A program made the position numbers and the translations under genes. Shown one piece after another: positions 1 to 12,001 of a DNA stretch of 26,788 nt. This DNA comes from Hypsibius dujardini (taxonomy: Eukaryota; Tardigrada; Eutardigrada; Parachela; Hypsibiidae), in assembly GCA_001579985.1 (NCBI GenBank), contig LRSR01000779.1, positions 1 through 26,788 on the forward strand. The letters run 5' to 3'. Position 1 is the first letter of the stretch. Each line of letters begins with the position of its first letter. The notes under the pieces were generated by a model. The model worked only from the letters and a program-made list of their open reading frames with translations, was not told where the DNA came from and searched no databases.

Positions 1-3000
1 AGCGGGTTCTCCAGCGGATACGCGCCCTCCAGCACGTCCATCGCCACGTCCAACTCGCAGGGCACTTCCGGTGGTTTGTTCGGCAGGAAGAAACGTCAGT
101 CTTTTGGCAATGGTTTTGGATTCCCTTCCTTTGGAACAGGATCTGGGATGGCCATCAGTGCGGCGAATGCAGCAATGGGACAATCCACAAGCAACGGCAA
201 CACCTTCACCGGTAAGTGGAGAGAGGGCAAGCAACCCTCGTGAGAACCTTGACCAAGAAAAATTGAACAAAATTGACGGGTAAATAGTTTCATTATCGTA
301 TCAAAAAATTTGACGAATTCTTTCCTCTTTAACGAACCACATTTAAACATTTGAAAAGCCTTTAAAGCAGTTGTCAAATTCATTGTTATGACCATTTATC
401 AGTAGTTTTTGTTATTCTGCTAACCTAAAAATTATGTCTGCCAATGTCTTACAAAATACAGATTCAAAATAAAAAAATTAATTTTGATTCAATTTTAGCA
501 TATTGTTAATTTTAACGTCATATATCATTTCATACATGATTTGATGCGTATTATACTGTAAGGGACGTTACTCGGATCTGTTCAAGTATCTACCGCACTT
601 GCAGGACTCACTCTTGACACTTTTCTACCATGTGTTAATGTTTTTACAGATCCTTTCGGAAACAGTCGTAGCAGTGCCAGCGGGTTCTCCAGCGGGTACG
701 CTCCCTCCGCCACCTCCATCGCCACGTCCAACTCCCAAGGCACCAGCCCCTTCGGATCAATGGGATTTGGACGTCGCAAGCGACAGACCCATTCATCGGA
801 CCTTCGACAAAAGCGGCAGGCATTTGGATACGGTTCCGGATTCCTTCCGTTGTCTGGTACCGGATCAGGCTCCGCAATCGGAACAGCAAATGCCGCCATG
901 GGTCAGAGTCTCAGCAGCGGCAACACCTTTACAGGTAAACCGGAGAAATCCAGACACTAATCATTAGAGAAGTCCATCAAATAGAAGTACTAGGAAAAAC
1001 ACTACAGTAGACAAATATATAGTGACTACTGTAAACAGACACGCAAAATCGTAGGCAGACCCATTGATGGAGCCACATGGACAGGCATAAAAAAACACGA
1101 CATTTACCCAGACAAAAATATAACCGGGCAAGCAGAGACAGACAGACAAACCGAATTGATTTTCTTAAAGGTATGCAAAAACACAAGACATTTATCCAAA
1201 CAAATAGGAAACCAAACATACAGACAGCTAGACTAAATAGACAGAAATATCAAAATTCAGACAGACAGACAATATGCATGCTTTGTTTTAGAAACATGGA
1301 AATAGTGTAGCGTTTGAACTGCTGACATTTCAGACAGATTCGGTTCGTCCCAGAGCATCGCAAACGGTATGTCGTCCGGCTACGCACCCTCTTCCACGTC
1401 GATCGCGACGTCCAACTCTCAGGGCTCCATCGGCCGGCGTCGCCGAGACACGGAGGCCTTTGCGGACGCCCTCAACGACAACTTTCACAAAACTCTAACC
1501 TCTGACGCAATCAAAACTCAGACCGACGTAAAGGTGATGGATTCTGTGGACTGGAAGGCTGGTCATTTGCCCGCGGAGGTAGCTGTTGGTCCGTTGGGAG
1601 TGTTGGAGAATGGTACGGTTGTAGTCAGCGATCACGGCATGACCGCCGATGAACATTTAGACATGGATGGTAAGGTACTTGATAGTTTTACAATACATTC
1701 GGTGGGGCATATGTCTGATAGCTAGAAAATAGGTTTCTTTACTCTTTTCAGGTTCCCCACCGGCTTCGCAAACGTACACCCAAGGCCTGGTTCTGCCAAT
1801 GCATTTCTTCCAGACCCCCATTGCCAGGAATGACAACCCACAGGTACTGTAAATACACACAGATTACAGGCAGACATTGCCTACACACAGGCAGACAATG
1901 CAGTAATTTGGATGGAAGGACACAGACAGTTATGGTACAAAGTGACAGGCAAAGAGGCGAATGAATTTACAGGCACACAGACTCGCAAGGTCTATATTTA
2001 TTGTGATCGACAGACAAACAGGCAGTCAAGATTTTCCCTGGAAGCTATCTTCAATCACAGGCAGACATAGAAAGATGAATGCATTCAAGAAACCACACCT
2101 TCAGTTAATCATCTAGGAAGATCAACCATTCCCAGAACCCCAAGAGGCAGTCGAAAAACTGACAGCCAGGCACTGATGCATTTTCAGAATTAAATTTAGG
2201 ATGGCAGGAACGAAAATTAGTCAGTTAGGTAGTTTTTTAGTCACCTAAGAATTAGTTACTGAAGAGCTTTGGTTGTTTCGTTTAGTAACTAAAAGTTATT
2301 TTATAATTTTACTGAGAATGAGTTAGTATTTTTTTTCACTTTTTTCTAGTCGCATTCAAAGCAACTAAACTTTATTGTTGAGTTTTGTAGTCAGCTAAAA
2401 CACTAACTGAAACCAAAAAATTAGTCAATAAATGTTTAGTTAAATGTTAAGTTTTTCTAATTTAGATTTGCCATCCTAATCACATGACAAAAATGTTTCC
2501 CTCTTAAGCTGTGATTATTTTACTTTAGTTATACTCATATTTAATTTAAACTTACTATATTTTACACAGGCACTTAGTTACTCCCTAAATCAGGTCGGAC
2601 AGCCGTCTGTCTGGAACCCCGCTACGGACCCTGCCTTCGTGTCCTCCATCGAAGCAGCCAACCGAGCAGCCCAACATTCCCACGGTCAGGGCAATGCCGC
2701 TGGTGTGGTCGCTGTCTCCGGCAACAAACCCGACGGATCGATCTACGCTAGCAAACCCGTCAACTTCAACGTCCCGCTGGTGTACCCTTTGTCCGGCCCG
2801 ACGAGTCTCATTCAAAGCACGCCAGCAGCAGTAACCTCGGCCACGCTCCCGTCCGTCGGCGGTGGCGTGACGGAAGTTCAGCGTGACATCCGCGCCATGG
2901 TGACGACCTCGGTGCCTGTCGATTCGACCACCATTTCGACGACTGCTGCTACGGTAACGACTGGAACTGACAGTACAACTGCAACTGAGGTCTCCACCTT

Positions 3001-3058
3001 GCAAACTACGCTGACCACTCCGACGCCTTCCATCGACGGTGTCACCATCATTGCCTGA
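1..3058 (+). CDS. Repetitive secreted precursor with furin-type sites (5' end outside window)
   Basis: I see five exons: 1-211 (starts before the window), 650-934, 1334-1669, 1752-1843 and 2570-3058 (stop TGA 3056-3058). All junctions are GT-AG and keep frame; the first three visible introns are phase 1 and the last is phase 0. Exons 1 and 2 each encode a module: an S/A/T-rich stretch (SGFSSGYAPS, TSIATSNSQG), a basic cluster (FGRKKRQ; GFGRRKRQ plus RQKRQ), a Gly/Phe-rich piece (FGTGSG, FGYGSG) and AANAAMGQS..GNTFTG. Exon 3 repeats the first half, ends it with IGRRRRD and continues into a unique acidic region containing one NGT glycosylation site. Exon 5 is rich in Ser/Thr and ends in a mucin-like Thr-rich tail. 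The basic clusters fit furin/proprotein-convertase cleavage in the secretory pathway, so I infer an extracellular polyprotein or a cuticle/matrix precursor; the signal peptide would lie upstream. I do not recognise the family. AATAAA at 3255-3260 is a plausible poly(A) signal. Confidence 0.8.
1000..1290. repeat. Degenerate CAGA-type simple repeat in intron 2 of the precursor gene
   Basis: The intron between the exons ending at 934 and starting at 1334 is filled with imperfect ACAGACAG / AGACAGACAAAC / ACAAAT units, such as the runs near 1138-1150 and 1258-1270. Several open frames run through it by chance and are not genes. The same motif recurs at 1856-2075, 8148-8270, 22504-22680 and, as its complement, 25176-25326. 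Confidence 0.7.
1856..2075. repeat. CAGGCAGACA minisatellite-like tract in intron 4
   Basis: Imperfect copies of ACAGGCAGACA recur with 20-60 bp spacers just after the donor at 1844. It is the same repeat family as in intron 2, with CAGG mixed with CAGA. No coding content. Confidence 0.65.
2196..2479. mobile_element. Small foldback / MITE-like element in intron 4
   Basis: TTAGGATGGCA at 2196-2206 is matched by its exact inverse TGCCATCCTAA at 2469-2479. Between them the sequence is dominated by TTAGT / ACTAA words in both orientations (for example GTTAGTAACTAAAA-like strings around 2280 and 2400), so the 284 bp can fold on itself. It has no coding capacity. I infer a nonautonomous DNA element; the superfamily is unknown and no clear target-site duplication was found. 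Confidence 0.45.
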
Positions 3059-3254
3059 TTTTTCAAGCAATCCTTTTCTCGTTGGCGAATCAGTTTTCTT
3101 CTACGTACAACGAGATTTGTTGTTTTTTTTACACAGTATTGATTGATGGTCCTCGAGAGGAAATAGCTTTTCTATTCCATTTCTTTCGGGGAATCGAAGC
3201 AACTTTCGCAGGAAAAACTGAATCTTATTTTAGAGCATGTTCCTATGTATATAT

Positions 3255-3260
3255 AATAAA
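3255..3260 (+). terminator. Poly(A) signal AATAAA of the precursor gene
   Basis: AATAAA about 200 bp after the stop at 3058, on the coding strand, followed by AT-rich then unrelated sequence. It matches the canonical metazoan polyadenylation hexamer; use is inferred. Confidence 0.55.
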
Positions 3261-3372
3261 TAAGACAGCATAATCAAATTCAGGAAACACCGGTCTATGT
3301 GACAGGGAAACAGGTGAATAAGGTTTGAGCTCGCATCTCCTCCCGAAATCATGCGGTACACCTAGGCTAATA

Positions 3373-4707
3373 CGAAGGCCCCTAAAAAAGTAATGTCATC
3401 TAAATTTTTCCCAAGAGTTTGTCATGCATTGAAAGTAACTAGGCCCTGTCTCTAGTAGCTCAACCTCAGTTGAGTTAGGAAAAAATAATGAAACAAGTGG
3501 GTCAGCTCGGTAACGAATAAATAAATCGGCTCGGGGAAGACACACAGCGGATGCCCTGTCAACATTCTGTCCGCAATCTTGTTCTCCTCCCAATTTTTTT
3601 GATTTCGAACTGACATGAAATCTGAAACAGTCGAAATTACCTTAAACTGTTATACCTTCCGAAAATATGAAAAGCAAATTTCAGAGAGAACAGTCGCAGC
3701 ACGGGTCGAAGTTGAATTCCGTGTCCGGAAAAACGGCTTTTCTCTCTGTCCAAAGTTTAGGGTCCAAAACTCAAATTCGTCTGCTCATTTCTCCCTGCCG
3801 TAGAGCTGCATTTCCCAAAATCTGAAACAAAATCGAAGCAAATTCACTGGGCTTTTAATCGCCAGTGGCGAAACCATTCAAAGGTTTGGGAGCAGAACCG
3901 CAAAATTCAAATTGTTTGGCGATGACGCCTGCGATTAGTCACACGAGCAGCACCTCGGCTAACTTTGCGCCGCTACAGTCTTCCAAATCAGATGGCCGCA
4001 CAAATAAGATTCACGTTTTTGAATAGTCTGTTCACCAATGCTTCTGTTGAAATAAAAGCCACTGAATGTGCGGAGGCAGGTGAAAAGTTTCGGGCCAGGA
4101 ATCCAGACGGCTGAATTTAGGTCCCTCTGTCGCTCCAGCGATCTAATAAAGTTTTCATATTTCAATCCCTCGCTAAAATCATTTTGCTGTTTGGCGAATG
4201 AAAGCCCACTACATATCCTATCCTAGCATGTGATGGGTGAGGACACAAATCAACGAAGGCCTACACGGTGTCACGTGTTTAACAAGCTACACACGGTGGG
4301 AGGACTCCCTTTTTGAGATCCGATCTTCCAACAAAAAAAATGCCTAACTCATGCATTGAGTAATCCCAATTAGATGGCACAATCAAATAGCCCATTGCCT
4401 CCCTCAAATGTCCGATGCATGCGGACAATAGATTTGTTGGGTAGAATACCGTTAAAAATCTCAAAGAAGATAGTCGTAGCAGAGTAGAAACACAATTAAA
4501 TATGCAATAACTCATTGCGTGACTCAGCTGTTGAAAGTGGCCTGCGTCCGCTCACTTCTCTTGCCTTGCCCCATTCTCGCGCTGACCTAGATTTTTTATT
4601 TCCAAGTCAGCAGTCGCCCCTTTACATTTTTATAATAGCAGAATGTTTTTATCTCCTCTCGTCTTGTTTAAAAAAACCAAGTGGCATTACTTATTTAAGA
4701 GCCCTCG
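3373..4707. mobile_element. TA-flanked TIR element, Tc1/mariner-like, 1335 bp
   Basis: The left end, CGAAGGCCCCTAAAAAAGTAATG from 3373, is a near-perfect inverse of the right end (GTGGCATTACTTATTT.. ..GAGCCCTCG, ending at 4707). TA at 3371-3372 and at 4708-4709 fits a TA target duplication. Termini with CGAGGG...AAGTAATG, TA flanks and 1.3 kb length are typical of mariner-like elements. The interior has only short open frames with many stops on both strands, and I see no HDN or D34D-type transposase motif, so it is nonautonomous or dead. A related copy lies at 16383-17107. Confidence 0.7.
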
Positions 4708-5166
4708 TATGGTGCCTATGAAAAGGGAGGTTGCTACTGAACAACCTTATGAATATTCCCATTTTTCTACAATGAACTACAATACGTTTTAGACCCAAAT
4801 TAAAGTACCGTACTTGCTAAATATTTTTTTAAAAAACGTGATAGCACAATTTTCCGATCTTAAGACAGCAAACAATTTTCCTTATGATTTTCGGGCTCCA
4901 AATAGACATCATTCATGGAAATCACATCTTTGGCCAAAGATAGCTCGCTATCTTATCTTATCATTATTTCATTATTATTTCCCCGTGCAAGCCATGCTGT
5001 GTAAAGGAAGGAAGACCCCTCGTTCGCTTTGTTCTCTACGCATGAGGCATGATTCGTTTACAGGCGAAACACACAGCATAACAGGGGCACGAAATCGAAT
5101 TTCTGGTTCATCACAAAAAGTTTTACAATATTTTCCCAGTTTGGTATTTTCAACTGATCACACAAC

Positions 5167-6673
5167 ATGATTGTAGAACGTGGCAACACCAATCAGGACG
5201 TTTGGGTAATATTTGAATATGAGCAAGACATTGTAACCAATTTGTACAAAAACAATTTCTATCACAGTTAAGAATGTATGGTGATTGATATTTAGGTAAC
5301 GGAAATTGACGCGGACTGCGAGGTAGTTCCTCAATTCAACCTGGATCCCGATCTCATTCCCGCTGTTTCCCACGTCGATCTTAGTTTCAACCGGATTCTC
5401 ACGCTTTCGGGCCTTGAAGTCTTCCCGAACTTGGAGAGCTTGATCATGGACAACAACTGCCTGACCGATGAAATGGAAATACCTTTAATGAGACGTTTGC
5501 GAGTTCTGTCCCTGAACAAAAATTACATTTTGGATTTGGACAGGTTACTTAAGAATTTGCAGCGAGCCACGCCGCGACTGCGCTTCCTCAGTTTGCTCAA
5601 TAATCCGGCCTGTCCGACGGAGATGGAAAATTCCAGTTACACTGCCTCTGACTACAAAAATTATAGGTAAGTCATCATCATCCCTCCCCCACACCACACC
5701 CACACGAGAGATTAATTTAGTCTGTAAACCTAACCAAAGTTTGTAAATCTAAAATGTGGCAGTTTCACACACTTTTACCGGGGTGTTTTTTCTAATTTAT
5801 TTAAAGGATACATAAATTCTTTCCTTTTTTTCTTAATAGCTCAGAAACTTTTCTCTCGCGCTCAAAATCATACAGAGTAATTACACCAGTTCTTAATACT
5901 TTAACAGCTGTCGACGTGGCGAGGTGGGCAAAATCTCCTCGCGCTCCATGCCGTATAATTAGAATAAATTATTATGTGTTTTTGGTATACAATGATGTTA
6001 CGTTGTTTTTATCATATTTTTTAAATTAAGCCTTTCTTTAATTAATCCCTGACCCACACCCGTGCAAAACGAGCATTTGAGGGTTCAAAAATGGCTGTTT
6101 GTCATTTCGGATTTGGAATCAAAGCGCAGTTGAATCTGAATTCTAGAAGAATTATATCGCAACGGATGTTTTTCACGCATATTTATTTCATCATGCTGAT
6201 GCAGTATACCCTATATGTACTGTAGCGAGTCACATGCATAGATCCTTGCATGGAATTTGGCTACCCGAATTTGCAATCTACATTTGATGTATATAGCGCA
6301 ATATAAAAAATGGAACAAAAACTTAGGAGACTTGAACCTACCGTGCTTTCTTAAATTACACTTAAATTGTTGTAAAAAAAAGCTCCTTGTATTATGATTG
6401 GTTACGTTTGACAGGATGTACGTGATTAAGGCATTACCGACACTGCGGTTCCTTGACTCGCAGAAAGTCTCTGACAGGGAGCTGGCCGAGGCCTCCGGGC
6501 GAATCTCACCGGGTCCCCTCGATCTCAGCGCTATTGAGGAGCTCTTTCCTACACAAATCTGGCGGGCTCAGAGAGCGGAAGAAGCCACCACGTCTAAATA
6601 CGGCAAGATCTTGACCTCCTACCACGGCAGAAACAGCGAAGGAAACCGCTTCATCAGGAATAACGACCTCTAG
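5167..6673 (+). CDS. LRMDA (C10orf11)-like leucine-rich repeat protein
   Basis: The secure exons are 5296-5666 and 6415-6673 (TAG 6671-6673), joined in phase 2 at KNY|R|MYV. The first contains consecutive LRRs: VSHVDLSFNRILTLSGLEVF, NLESLIMDNNCL and RLRVLSLNKNYILDLDRLL, then RLRFLSLLNNPACP. The second carries the LRR cap-like segment MYVIKALPTLRFLDSQKVSDRE. The order of repeats, the ATPxLxxLSLLxNPACP block and the YVIxxLPxLxFLDS segment after a Y/R-rich junction match the leucine-rich melanocyte differentiation-associated protein family as I know it. The 5' exon is uncertain: ATG at 5167 followed by 13 codons to a GTAATA donor at 5206 would join in phase 0 (intron 90 bp) and give about 222 aa, near family length. 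That start is a guess; the frame has a TAG just before 5296, so an upstream exon is required. Molecular role outside vertebrates is unknown. Confidence 0.8.
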
Positions 6674-6917
6674 CACCACCAGTAAACGAGTCCTTCCGGT
6701 ATTTCTGCACATTGGGAGGACGTGCTATTGTTTTTTCCGTCCTTGTTAAGAAATTCCGACAGAGCTGCGCAGAAGAATTTTATACCAGAATCATCAAGCT
6801 CTACTCCGGCGTTGGGTCAAACCAATTAAGCGGTTTATAGCAATTTTCCGCTCTCTGAGTCTATGTAATGTCTGGCCTGTTATCTTAATTGGTCATTACA
6901 TTGTTAAATTAAAATTA

Positions 6918-6923
6918 AATAAA
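6918..6923 (+). terminator. Poly(A) signal AATAAA of the LRMDA-like gene
   Basis: AATAAA in an A-rich stretch about 245 bp after the stop at 6673, on the coding strand. It is the only canonical hexamer close to this stop. Confidence 0.5.
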
Positions 6924-8147
6924 AACAATTGTCTTGTGTTAAGTTATGCACGCTTTCACCTGCGTCCTGCGTATTAGACAATCATAAGACTTATTTTCCG
7001 ATCCAACATTTTTAGCGTTCCAAGTTGTCATCCAGCTCGAGGTGTTGTCGTACTGAGATTTTACCTATATATTAAAAGCAAATTAAAATCAAATATTTTC
7101 AAAAATTGGTACTTGAGGGAGGTGGTCATGTAGCAACACGGACGCTAGTTTTTAGTCGACATACGGACATAGTTCATCCGTTAGACAAGACAAGATAAAG
7201 TATTTCATTGCTTTGTATTCTGTTAAGATTGGGAAAGCGATTTTCTCTATCCCGTCTCTTCTTCTTCGACGATTTCATCATACATTTACAATTGTAATTT
7301 AATCATACCTTTGAAGGGAAATTTGCGCAGTGTGCATTTGCATATCTTATAGATATACTGTTACGTTACGATGATGTACTTACACGAACGTTCCTCGTGG
7401 AGATCTATAGCGACACCTGTCTTTCGCACTTTCGAAACAGTATTAACTGATTTTATACAAGAAGTATCATGCATGCATCAACAAGTTACGATTCTTTCTT
7501 AACGACTATTTTATGCAATATTTTGGCTGTGGTATTACATACCCACAACGGTACTAAAAAACTGTGGATTCTATTCTCGTATGCCTACCGCAAACGGTTT
7601 CATTACTTGTGGATCCTTTTTCTCCAAAAAAAATCCTTGAAACGTATAAAAACGCGAGAAGAGACGCTAAGGCACAAACCCAATTTAATCAAACGTTGTC
7701 GGCCCATTCAGTCTCAATCAAGAGGAATGATTTTGCAATGCCGGCCGAGGATTCAATGTGCCGATAGTAAATTTCCACTCTGATCAAAGTGATTGTTCAT
7801 TTGTAGGCGACGCGGGACGGGAGGGAAATCAAATTCCTCAATTGAGGCATTTCGATGGCAATCCCAAAAGATCATGATGGGTTGGTTGCGTTGATGGAGA
7901 GCTGCGTTTTATAACAGCCGCGTGTGTGATGAGAGCGAATGGGATGGGGGGAGGGAATGTTTCAACTTGTTAAACCGTCATGGCTTGCTTATCGCCAAAC
8001 CAGATTGATCGTCTTCATCTTTAATTAAATTGACACGACGACGATCGGAAATGCATCCAATTTGTTTGACGTTGGTCTACAATCTATCGCTAAAATATGG
8101 GCATGATTCTGCATTCTAAAACACTTGTACTGAGTGACCAAGACCAC

Positions 8148-8270
8148 AAACAGGCAGACGTTAACACGGAAAAACAATCAAACAGAAAGATATATATCCG
8201 GAAAGACAAGCAGGCAGGCATGCAGACAGACAGACAGACCGACAAACAAACAGGACGGCAGAATACAGAC
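8148..8270. repeat. CAGA/CAGG simple repeat
   Basis: Imperfect CAGGCAGA and CAGACAGACAGACC units, densest at 8208-8245. Same family as the intronic tracts at 1000-1290 and 1856-2075. The two overlapping open frames here are products of the repeat. Confidence 0.7.
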
Positions 8271-8940
8271 ACTAAATCGGAAAATGTCAGGATTTCTTGG
8301 AGCAACTGTTATGCCTGACGGTGTTTCAAAGGGGAACTCACCTATCACGAATCCATCACATCAAATGAAAATGGAATTATCCAGTTCGCGGTTGCATTAA
8401 TTACGGATAAAGACATTGTTCCGCACCCCTCTGCCTGAGTAGGTCTCCATTCAACAGCCATTGTCTGCGTGTGCTTCATTTTGATTTCTAAAGCTCTCCC
8501 CCCAAAGTTCGTCATCAGAAGGATACCGCTTGACTTGATATGATATTCTTTTGAGAAAGATCTTTACCAAACAATGGTTGGAGAGGCCAGGCCCGTGAGC
8601 GGGGTATATTATGAAAAGGTGTTGAACGCCGCACGAAAAGGGTGATCAGTCATTTGACTTTTGTCATCCCTGTCTCCACGGCATGTGATAGGCAAACTTC
8701 TTTTATGTGATCTCATCATTTGCATCTGAAAAGAGGATGACAGAGTGTGACACCTCCCTCCAATTGACCGCAAACGGTTTTCACGAGGTCTGTACGACAG
8801 GCCCATAATTTTAATCGAACGACCCATTGTGAAGCAATTGGGAGGAGGGTTCGATGGGAAGGAAAATTTACCTCCGGGAAACATGGGAGAGATTGACTGG
8901 TGAATGACAAGTACAGTTACCGGTGGCACGCAAATAACGC

Positions 8941-9085
8941 TCCAACCTACATATTTTGTATTAAATGCATATTATTACTATTATTTAATACATATTAATA
9001 TCTAATATATATTAATACATATTTACTCTTTAAAGACGTAATATTATCACTATTATTATTATTTTTACATATTTTGTATTAAGCC
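8941..9085. repeat. AT-rich tract with direct repeat
   Basis: TTA/TAT-dominated sequence bounded by two copies of CATATTTTGTATTA (about 8949 and 9068). Low complexity, no coding potential. It could be a decayed element or a simple AT microsatellite. Confidence 0.4.
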
Positions 9086-10439
9086 ATCATGTAATTCTTC
9101 CAAGTTCGCAGTGGTTTGAGAGTTCACAAGAGACACACTGGTAGTTAAAATGCTAATTTTAGATTTCAGCAACAAATTGTAACATCGGAGATGTTTGTTA
9201 CTTTATAAAAAACCACTTTACTACTGAATGGGGAACAATTCAGCCACTAACTAACCATTCCTATTTGTCTTAAAAAAACCGTCCTCTCTACACAATTATT
9301 TCTACGCATAACAATTTGGGGGTTGAGTCTCCAAGGCTCCACAATTCCGTCAAAAAAAATTCCCTATAAAAATTCAAAATTTCCGTCTCCAAAATTTTTT
9401 TTGGCTTAGATGTTTTTTAACATAACCATGTATCTGTATAGGCAAGTCAACCTTTCAACCACATTACGGGCCATTTTGATCTGGACAACCCGATGACCCA
9501 CTGCCCCGTGTACAGTTTCTACAGATCTTTGCCACCGTAGAGTCTTTATTAATATTGTATATCTTCAGACCTTAAGACCAGTCAGAGTGCACGATATTTT
9601 TAGCATTGTAGGTAGCGCTTTTTCCTTTCTTTTTTAAAAATTAACTTGCACCTAATATTATAATAATGTAATAATAAAATGAATACATTAATACTCCTCC
9701 CCAAAATTTTCATGGCACAAACTCATACATTACCGACATCTGAGACAGGTAAGTGACCAATCTTTAAGAGCTTCTGCGTCTTTCGCGTTGTGCCTTTCAC
9801 AGCAATACTGCTGCTGCTGTGTGAAAGCTCATAAATTTCACCCAGTCGATTAATAAACTTGACATAAAAAACCGTCGTATTTGCTGCGCGATTGCACTAT
9901 TGTCCAATAAACCGGGACGCAGACAAATTTAATGGCCCTTCAAAGAGATGAAAACCTGCTGTATAGTCTCTCAAGAACAAGAGAGAGAGCTTTCGCGATA
10001 AAGCACGTATAAAATTTCATTACTCATGACCAATCGCGACCAGCGGAAACGAGAGCGAGATAGAGAGAGAGAAAGAGAAGGCTTTAACGATATTAATACA
10101 TATATATTGGGTGGAAAAGAGATGATCGTCGGCTTAGCGGAACGATTTTATCGGCCGCGGTCGATGGATCGTTTCCCCCCTTTCTCTGTTCGCCATCTCT
10201 CTACAGTCAAAGTAAAGACCCACTTGACAGTTCCACTCAAAATAAACACAAATTCTATATACATATACATATATCTATGCGCACTTGGTTTGCCTGTATA
10301 ATAATCGCTCGCTTGGCATGTTATGACTTTGCTTTTAATACGTCTATCAATTGGCCCAACACAATAAGAGAAGCAGGAAGGGGGGACTATCAATTGATGA
10401 CTGTTGATCATGAAATCAAATGATCAGCTAGAGTGCCGC

Positions 10440-10466
10440 ACCTCTCACAGACAGACAGACAGAGCA
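10440..10466. repeat. (CAGA)n microsatellite
   Basis: A short pure run of CAGACAGACAGACAGA within the Nkx6 upstream spacer. Confidence 0.6.
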
Positions 10467-12001
10467 TTTGGGCGGCAGTAGGCAATATTTAGAAGGATAT
10501 TTATTCCCTCCAGGGAAAGAGAAGGAGAGGAGAGAGCCAGCTGTGCGCCTCAGTGGCTTTTAATTTGATTACGCCACCAAATTAAAAGTGGCCTCATACA
10601 TTTCCGTCCTTTGATGTATACAAGTGATTGATCAAAACTGTGACGAGCCATTGGGTTTGTTGCGATTTCCGCTGTAACTACTATGCAGTCTTTCACTGCC
10701 GGTTTCATATACGCGAGGGGAAAACGAACAAAATACATTTTAACTCGAGTACAAAAATATACAGATTAAATTTCAATGTTCTCAACTCAAATTTGCTATT
10801 TAATTGTGCCTTCAATCTACCATCTACTTCTCCGTGGACTTACACAGTTTTTAATTAGGTGTTGCACTACTATTTAAAAACATATTTTTTACAACTAAGT
10901 ACGTATACATGATTTAAGCTCACAGTCAGCAATACATTATTTTTAGCGGAAAGCTGTTTCGAACGCTGGTTTCCCATATGAAAAAGCGATCGTTCAAATC
11001 GCTTTTAACTTAATAGAACTTATTGAGAGGATTTTTAGGCGGAGACAGGAACAAAAAGGTTTGCCATTTCGATAATTTATTAAAAAATTAATAAATCGAC
11101 TGAGGAATATCACCTACAGGTAAATGCACCACAGAAATTAGACTGTTGGGAAGTTCGATCCAGATGCGTATGCGCATGATTCTACTCAATTTTTTAGTAA
11201 TAATTAATATACAAGAACTAAATAACTTATACCCTTTTCCTCCTCACCAGAAGGTACAGTCGTAACCTCTCATGCGATCACAAAGATTTGCAGGAAGTGC
11301 GGTTGTAGTAACATTATATAAACTGGTCTTCCTTTACCGTTAAAGTTAATTTGGAGAATTTCAAAGGCGAATTGCGGGACTAACGAAAAAAAATCACCTG
11401 CCCGTGCTAATATCAAATGAAATATGTCTTTATTAATTAAAGGAAGGTGTTGAGAAAAATAAAGGGCCCACGTCGTTCGTCCTCCTCCACCGTCAAACAG
11501 ACCTTGCGAGTGTTAGTGTTATTTAGTTAGCCTGCAGCAGCGACACTGCCATTGGTCCACCATGAGCCACTCACAAGACATTCGTACCACCCCTTTCTTC
11601 TCTGAAATCAATAATCACAGCATATGATATCGCGCTGAACAAACCAGTTTTTCCTTTCTCATCTTCTTCACACATTCTCTCTCACAAAGACAGATAATCG
11701 CCACCATCATTCCAACAAATGTCAAGCAAGCACACACGCAGCCGCTCTGCCAAAAACCTTATCTTTAAAAAATACTTTCTTCTATACTTATCTCCGTACC
11801 TCACTTGCCAGTCAGTGCTTCGAGCGCGGTTTTGTAATATAATTCCTCCCAATTATTGGTCTCATTCTTCTGCAATATTTTTCCATCCCCTTCGGCTGAA
11901 GAATTACCCTCCATCCGCAGATAATAATTTTCAAGCAATTATTTACATTTTTTGTCATTTTAAAAACGTTCGAAAATTTAATACGGATTGAAATTCGAAA
12001 A

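Larger units (their letters stand above)
6924..12001. other. Long gene-free spacer upstream of Nkx6
   Basis: No open frame here has splice-consistent, protein-like composition. The stretch holds the simple repeats listed separately, an AT-rich tract near 8941-9085 and GA runs near 10053-10080. A 5 kb noncoding region ahead of a developmental homeobox gene is a natural place for enhancers and 5' UTR exons. One weak candidate donor (CAGGTAAGTG at about 9747) is visible, but nothing supports a specific exon. Confidence 0.5.

Noticed and set aside
1000-2100. Possible CRISPR-like array from spaced CAGACA repeats
   Set aside because: Repeats are short, degenerate and simple, and lie in introns of a eukaryotic gene.
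4814-5170. 118-codon plus-strand open frame before the LRR gene
   Set aside because: Its frame does not connect to the LRR exon and its sequence has no LRR character.
8609-8929. 106-codon minus-strand open frame
   Set aside because: No signal, domain, splice or repeat evidence; composition fits a chance frame.
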